DNA of 64,000 nt from Guopingia tenuis (GTDB lineage Bacteria; Bacillota; Clostridia; Christensenellales; Christensenellaceae), in the NCBI RefSeq assembly GCF_014384805.1, contig NZ_JACRSS010000001.1:558001-622000 (forward strand), read 5' to 3'. Position 1 is the first letter of the stretch; each line of letters begins with the position of its first letter. Both the position numbers and the translations under genes were made by a program. Of the stretch, positions 59,989 through 64,000 are shown piece after piece. Under the pieces are notes generated by a model. The model saw only the letters and a list, made by a program, of their open reading frames with translations, searched no databases and had not been told where the DNA came from.

Positions 59989-60882
59989 TTATTCTCCTCC
60001 CTGCTGGTCCTTATGCATGAAATCAAAGTCATGCTTGGCATAGACGTTTTTCTCCCGCCAAACCTGCTCCATCACGCTGAAATTCTCCACCAGATAGTCC
60101 TTGCGTGCCAGCCCCGCCATGATGATGAGAGCGTTGATGATGCTCAGGGGCGCCACAAGGGAATCCACAAAGGAATTCATATCGCTTTTGGTCAGAATGC
60201 AGTTGTCCGCCAGCTCATAGAGAGGCGAAATTTTATTGTCCGTAATGGTGACAATCTTGGCACCCCGCCGCTTGGCGAACCGGAGACCCTCCACCGTCTG
60301 GTTGGAATACCGGGGAAATCCCATGCCGATGACCACATCTTCATGGCAGACGTGCACCAGCTGAGCATAAATATCCGAGGTTCCCAGCGTGATGAGCTGG
60401 GGGCTTTCAAAAATATAGCTCAGATAATACACCAGAAACTGCGCCAGCGGGGCACTGCTGCGGAAGCCGATGACAAAGATCCGCCGCGCTTTCACCAGAT
60501 CGTCCACCACATTTTTGAACATGTTGATGTCCAGATCCTGCCGTGTCGTCTTCAGGTTGTTGATCTCCATTTTTAAAACGGTATCAATAATCTTATCCGC
60601 TTCCAGGCCTTCCATCAGGTTGAGCCGCTGCACGGTTGTCAGCTTATTCTTGATGATCTCCTGCAAATGCTTTTGCAGCTTGGGATAGCCCTCATAGCCC
60701 AAAACGCAGGCAAAGCGAACCACCGTCGATTCACTGACCCCCACCGTCCGGCCCAGGGCTCCGGCCGTCATAAAGGCGGCCTTATCGTAATTCTCCATGA
60801 TAAACGTCGCAATGGCCTTTTGCCCCTTGCTCATCCTGGGAAATTTCTGCTGAATATGTTCAATTAAATCCATATTTTCCAT
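59989..60882 (-). CDS. MurR/RpiR family transcriptional regulator
   Basis: A 297-residue regulator with an N-terminal RpiR helix-turn-helix domain (about 1-77: S-K-G-Q-K-A-I-A-T-F-I, G-V-S-E-S-T-V-V-R-F) and a C-terminal SIS domain (about 120-260: F-V-I-G-F-R-S-S-A-P, then I-G-M-G-F-P-R-Y-S). SIS domains in this family bind phosphosugars. ATG 60882 follows AAGGAG. It has its own promoter, embedded in the surE terminator, and is followed by the flavoprotein. The regulated genes are unknown. Confidence 0.92.
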   Translation of the reverse strand: MENMDLIEHIQQKFPRMSKGQKAIATFIMENYDKAAFMTAGALGRTVGVSESTVVRFACVLGYEGYPKLQKHLQEIIKNKLTTVQRLNLMEGLEADKIIDTVLKMEINNLKTTRQDLDINMFKNVVDDLVKARRIFVIGFRSSAPLAQFLVYYLSYIFESPQLITLGTSDIYAQLVHVCHEDVVIGMGFPRYSNQTVEGLRFAKRRGAKIVTITDNKISPLYELADNCILTKSDMNSFVDSLVAPLSIINALIIMAGLARKDYLVENFSVMEQVWREKNVYAKHDFDFMHKDQQGGE

Positions 60883-60928
60883 GCGGTTCTCTCCTTTCAA
60901 AGGGCTGGGCCCGCCTTCCCGCCAAAAG

Positions 60929-60971
60929 AAAAAGCGCGGCGGCATTGTTGCCCTTCGCGCTTTTTATTATA
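60929..60971 (-). promoter_or_regulatory. murR-type promoter fused with surE terminator
   Basis: The minus strand has -35 TTGCAT at 60988-60993 (just outside this span), a 16-base spacer and perfect -10 TATAAT at 60966-60971. Immediately downstream is a 10-bp stem AAAAAGCGCG / CGCGCTTTTT (60929-60965) with a T-rich tail, a good terminator for transcripts coming from surE. Transcripts starting at the promoter (about 60959) would lack the outer part of the left arm. Confidence 0.7.
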
Positions 60972-61007
60972 GCATATTTCCTGCAAAATGCAATTTCTAT
61001 TTTTCCA

Positions 61008-61778
61008 TCATGCAAAATCTGCTTGAAACATCTCCCGCAGCCGGTCCATATGCCTGGCCAGCAGGCAGTCATATCCAATGGGCGTAATCGTTATATAGCC
61101 CTCCCGGAGCAGGTATTCGTCGCTCCCGGCGTCCTGCGTTGCGCGCAGGCGGCCATAGAGCTGATAGACGGCTTTTCCGTCCGCCTCGCTTTGCAGCGTA
61201 TATCCCTCGTCGTAATCCAGATCGGAAATCGTCGCCAGACGCACACCGCGAACCTTCTTGGTATCCGCATCCGGGTAATTGATGTTCAGGATTCCCCGAA
61301 CCGGCCAGGCCGCGTCTCCAATCCCCTCCAAAAACCCCGCCATAAATTCCGCGCAGGGGCCATAGTGCATGGCGTGCCCCGCGTATTCCAGACTTATGGC
61401 AATGGATCGGACGCCCAGCATGGCTCCCTCCAGAGCCGCATTGCATGTCCCGGAATAGGCGATATCCGTCCCGATATTTTCCCCGTTGTTGATGCCCGAA
61501 ATCAGAAGATCCGGCTTTTGTCCGCAGAGCACACGCACACCCAGCTTAACGCAGTCTGCCGGCGTCCCGGAAACGGCATAGGCTGCAACCTGAGGGAATT
61601 CCGCCAGCCTGCGTTTTTCCACGGTAACCGGCGTATGGATAGTGAGAGAATGGGAAAATCCGCTCCGCTCGCTTTCCGGCGACACCACCGTGAGATTATG
61701 CTGCGGCGAAAGGGCCCGTACCAGGCTCAAAATCCCTTCACAGGCGATTCCGTCATCGTTTACCAGTAAAATATTCAT
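61008..61778 (-). CDS. surE: 5'/3'-nucleotidase SurE
   Basis: A 256-residue SurE phosphatase, which dephosphorylates nucleoside monophosphates. The N-terminal N-D-D-G with A-C-E-G-I binds the metal. S-G-F-S-H-S-L-T, S-G-T-P-A-D-C-V and I-S-G-I-N-N-G-E-N are family motifs. The length is normal. It has only a weak ribosome binding site, and lies 66 bases downstream of the decarboxylase alpha gene, behind a terminator. Confidence 0.95.
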   Translation of the reverse strand: MNILLVNDDGIACEGILSLVRALSPQHNLTVVSPESERSGFSHSLTIHTPVTVEKRRLAEFPQVAAYAVSGTPADCVKLGVRVLCGQKPDLLISGINNGENIGTDIAYSGTCNAALEGAMLGVRSIAISLEYAGHAMHYGPCAEFMAGFLEGIGDAAWPVRGILNINYPDADTKKVRGVRLATISDLDYDEGYTLQSEADGKAVYQLYGRLRATQDAGSDEYLLREGYITITPIGYDCLLARHMDRLREMFQADFA

Positions 61779-61801
61779 AGCTTTTTTTCAGTTTCTCCTA
61801 T

Positions 61802-61834
61802 AAAAAAGGGAAGCCCGCGTGGGTTTCCCTTTTT
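61802..61834 (-). terminator. terminator after the decarboxylase alpha gene
   Basis: A stem AAAAAGGGAA / TTCCCTTTTTT extended by CCC / GGG, on the minus strand, about ten bases past the stop codon, with a run of T. Confidence 0.88.
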
Positions 61835-61843
61835 CCATTGTCA

Positions 61844-63241
61844 TCAAACGGGATGGATCCGGTTTTCACTGTCCAGCTTGCCCGCGTCCACCTTGTATTT
61901 CTGGGCTCTTCTGTATTCAAAGAACTTGGGAGCCACCTGCGGGAACATGGCATAGGAGAGAATGTCCTCTTCCTGCTCCATCACGTCTTTCAGCTCTTCG
62001 CGGTATTTGGGCAGTTCCGGGGGAATATCGTCCGCCGGACGATGATCGATCACGGGATCGTCGCCAATGCACTTCTTGCGGATATCCGGATCCACTTCGC
62101 CGGGCAGGCGGCCATATTCGCCGCGCAGCAGGGCTTTGGATTCCTTGGTTACCATTTTATACCGCTCGCCGGACAGGACATTCAGAACGGCCTGAGTGCC
62201 GACGATCTGGCTTGTGGGGGTAACCAGCGGCGGATAGCCGAATTCCTTGCGGACACGCGGAACCTCTTCCAGCACTTCCGTGAGCTTTTCCGAAGCGTTG
62301 GCATTCTTCAGCTGGCTGATCAGGTTGGAGAGCATGCCACCCGGAACCTGATAGAGCAGCGTGTTAATGTCCACGCCCAGAACCTTGGCATCCAGAAAGC
62401 CGTCCTTTTTCAAGCGGTCGGCCACCGGCCGCATGATTTTAGCCGCTTCGGTCAGCTTGCCAAGATCAATGCCCGTGTCATATTCCGTGCCTTGCAGCGT
62501 CGCCACCAGAGATTCCGTGCAGGGCTGGGACGTGCCGTTAGCCAGAGGAGACAGCGCGCAGTCCACGATATCCGCCCCGGCTTCAATGGCCTTCAAATAG
62601 GTCATATCTCCCGTGCCGCTGGTATTATGCGTATGGATATGAATCGGAACGCTGATCTTTTCCTTCATGCTCTTGACGAGCTTATAAGCGTCATAGGGCA
62701 GCAGCAGGTTGGCCATATCCTTGATGCAAATGGATTTGGCGCCCATATCCTCCAGCTCTTTGCCCAGGTTGGCGAAGTATTCCAAGCTGTGCACCGGGCT
62801 TGTCGTATAGGAAAGCGCCGCTTCGCACCAGCCGCCGTATTTGTTGGTGGCGTCAATGGCCGCCTTCATGTTGCGCGTATCGTTGAGGGCGTCAAAAATG
62901 CGGATCACGTCGATGCCGTTTTCAATCGCCTTTTTCACGAACAGATCCACTACGTCGTCAGCATAGTGCTTATATCCCAAAAGGTTCTGGCCGCGGAGCA
63001 GCATCTGCAGCTTGGTGTTGGGAGCCGCTTTTTTCAGCTTGCGCAGCCGTTCCCACGGATCCTCGTTCAGGAAACGCATGCAGGCGTCAAAGGTGGCGCC
63101 GCCCCAGCATTCCAGAGACCAATATCCCGCACCATCCAGGATCTTTGCCGCTTCCAGCATTTCATCCGTCCGCATCCGCGTGGCGGCCTGGGATTGATGC
63201 GCATCCCGAAGGATCGTATCCGTAATATATACCTTACCCAT
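61844..63241 (-). CDS. oadA: oxaloacetate decarboxylase alpha / pyruvate carboxylase B-type carboxyltransferase
   Basis: A 465-residue carboxyltransferase subunit. The N-terminal D-T-I-L-R-D-A-H-Q-S, W-G-G-A-T-F-D, L-L-R-G-Q-N and the metal-binding H-I-H-T-H-N-T-S-G match OadA and PycB. The C-terminal part carries the conserved-carboxylase region. There is no biotinyl domain and no A-M-K-M site, so biotin must be on a separate subunit. AAGGAGG precedes ATG 63241. It follows the membrane beta subunit at 63282, so the pair belongs to a sodium-pumping decarboxylase. The exact substrate (oxaloacetate is likely) cannot be proven. Confidence 0.9.
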   Translation of the reverse strand: MGKVYITDTILRDAHQSQAATRMRTDEMLEAAKILDGAGYWSLECWGGATFDACMRFLNEDPWERLRKLKKAAPNTKLQMLLRGQNLLGYKHYADDVVDLFVKKAIENGIDVIRIFDALNDTRNMKAAIDATNKYGGWCEAALSYTTSPVHSLEYFANLGKELEDMGAKSICIKDMANLLLPYDAYKLVKSMKEKISVPIHIHTHNTSGTGDMTYLKAIEAGADIVDCALSPLANGTSQPCTESLVATLQGTEYDTGIDLGKLTEAAKIMRPVADRLKKDGFLDAKVLGVDINTLLYQVPGGMLSNLISQLKNANASEKLTEVLEEVPRVRKEFGYPPLVTPTSQIVGTQAVLNVLSGERYKMVTKESKALLRGEYGRLPGEVDPDIRKKCIGDDPVIDHRPADDIPPELPKYREELKDVMEQEEDILSYAMFPQVAPKFFEYRRAQKYKVDAGKLDSENRIHPV

Positions 63242-63281
63242 AAAATGAGCCTCCTTATTTTAAATAATTTTCTGGCTAAAC

Positions 63282-64000
63282 TCAGCCAAACATGGAAAGC
63301 AGGATGCCTGCCGCCACAGCCGAACCGATAACGCCGGCAACGTTGGGGCCCATGGCATGCATGAGCAGGAAGTTGCGCGGATTATCCGCCTGGCCAACCT
63401 TCTGGGAAACACGCGCCGCCATAGGAACAGCGGAAACGCCGGCCGAACCGATGAGCGGATTGATTTTGCCCTTGGAGAGCTTGCACATGATGTTTCCAAG
63501 GATGACGCCGCCGAAGGTTCCGAAGGAGAATGCGATGAGGCCCAGAACAATGATATACAGCGTCTGGGGATTTAAGAAAGTCGCCCCGTTGGCCGTCGCG
63601 CCGACGCTGATGCCCAGGAAGATCGTTATAATGTTCAAAAGCTCGTTTTGGGCCGTCTTGTTGATTCGCTCTACAACGCCGCTCTCCCGCATCAGGTTGC
63701 CCAGCATGAGCATACCCACAAGCACGCCCGCAGAAGGCAGCATCAGGGAAACGAAAATGGTAACCGCAATGGGGAAGATGATCTTCTCTTTGCGGCCCAC
63801 GGGCCGCAGCTGCCCCATCACGATCATTCGATCCTTCTTGCTGGTGCATAGCTTCATAATCGGCGGCTGGATAATGGGAACCAGCGCCATGTAGGAATAC
63901 GCCGCCACGGCAATCGGCCCCAAAAGCTCGGGAGCCAGCTTACTGGTCAGGAAGATAGCCGTCGGGCCGTCGGCGCCGCCGATGATACCGATGGAAGCCG
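63282..64000 (-). CDS. oadB: sodium-translocating decarboxylase beta subunit, 5' part beyond window
   Basis: The last 238 residues of a polytopic beta subunit (OadB/GcdB/MmdB family), which couples decarboxylation to sodium export. The frame is open to the right edge. G-I-I-G-G-A-D-G-P-T, L-G-P-I-A-V-A-A-Y-S-Y-M-A-L-V-P and Q-P-P-I-M are invariant in the family, and the G-G-A-D-G-P-T loop carries the functional aspartate. Several helices and the N-G-A-T-F-L motif follow. It is 40 bases upstream of the alpha-type gene. The sodium-binding and biotin subunits are presumably beyond the edge. Confidence 0.93.
   Translation of the reverse strand, partial: ASIGIIGGADGPTAIFLTSKLAPELLGPIAVAAYSYMALVPIIQPPIMKLCTSKKDRMIVMGQLRPVGRKEKIIFPIAVTIFVSLMLPSAGVLVGMLMLGNLMRESGVVERINKTAQNELLNIITIFLGISVGATANGATFLNPQTLYIIVLGLIAFSFGTFGGVILGNIMCKLSKGKINPLIGSAGVSAVPMAARVSQKVGQADNPRNFLLMHAMGPNVAGVIGSAVAAGILLSMFG

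Overview
The window is a chromosomal core region of a fairly G+C-rich, spore-forming member of the Clostridia (Bacillota). The evidence for this is gpr and spoIIP, a membrane-anchored LonB next to LonA, RNase Y, a Bacillota-type dnaG-rpoD pair, a TrmK/Nif3/zinc-ribbon/rnpB cluster, an ECF-type RibU under an FMN riboswitch, and strong GGAGG ribosome binding sites. The species cannot be named from the sequence. Almost everything is on the minus strand. Plus-strand exceptions are alsT (6661), rpsT (12584), the restriction-modification pair (19793-21111) and a GntR regulator (42412). I see no tRNA, rRNA operon, CRISPR array, prophage or transposase.

Layout in rising coordinates (most operons run right to left). 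1-6400: end of an alpha/beta hydrolase gene, tsaE-tsaB-rimI, riboswitch-controlled ribU, an amidohydrolase, a YitT protein, a small membrane protein and a MazF toxin without a visible antitoxin. 6661-12449: alanine symporter, a TIM-barrel protein, an orphan zinc-finger anti-sigma-like protein, murI, and gpr-spoIIP. 12584-19493: rpsT, then cysS - small membrane protein - plsX - comEC - holA reading leftward. 19510-21205: an AT-rich island holding a BglII/BstYI-family endonuclease overlapping an MT-A70 adenine methyltransferase, closed by a bidirectional terminator. 21208-32020: a sorbitol/sorbose-type dehydrogenase, then the proteostasis block tig-clpP-clpX-lonB-lon-engB-phosphoesterase. 32220-43150: a YgiQ radical SAM protein, an 8-kb gene for a cyclic beta-1,2-glucan synthase-like enzyme, and a divergent GntR regulator. 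43261-46240: rnpB and trmK-nif3-zinc ribbon. 46344-51903: a PIG-V-like glycosyltransferase and a MarR-regulated heterodimeric ABC exporter. 52163-58443: rpoD, dnaG, a small membrane protein, dgt and rny. 58744-64000: a BaiN-type flavoprotein, a MurR/RpiR regulator, surE, and two subunits of a sodium-pumping decarboxylase that run off the right edge.

Functionally the window is mainly housekeeping: tRNA modification, translation, replication and transcription initiation, protein quality control, RNA decay, dNTP control and spore germination. Three accessory modules have been added: the restriction-modification island, the giant glucan synthase, and the MarR-ABC exporter together with the glycosyltransferase. 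The exporter and glycosyltransferase separate rpoD from trmK-nif3, which are commonly close in Bacillota.

The most interesting observations are a ComEC whose C-terminal metallo-beta-lactamase-like domain has lost its recognisable metal-binding motifs, a full-length glucan synthase in a spore former, a MarR operator lying just downstream of a perfect consensus promoter, a promoter embedded in a terminator arm before murR, and heavy use of TTG and GTG start codons (including dnaG and rpoD). No clearly new multi-gene system is visible. All functions are read from motifs and context, without database searches.
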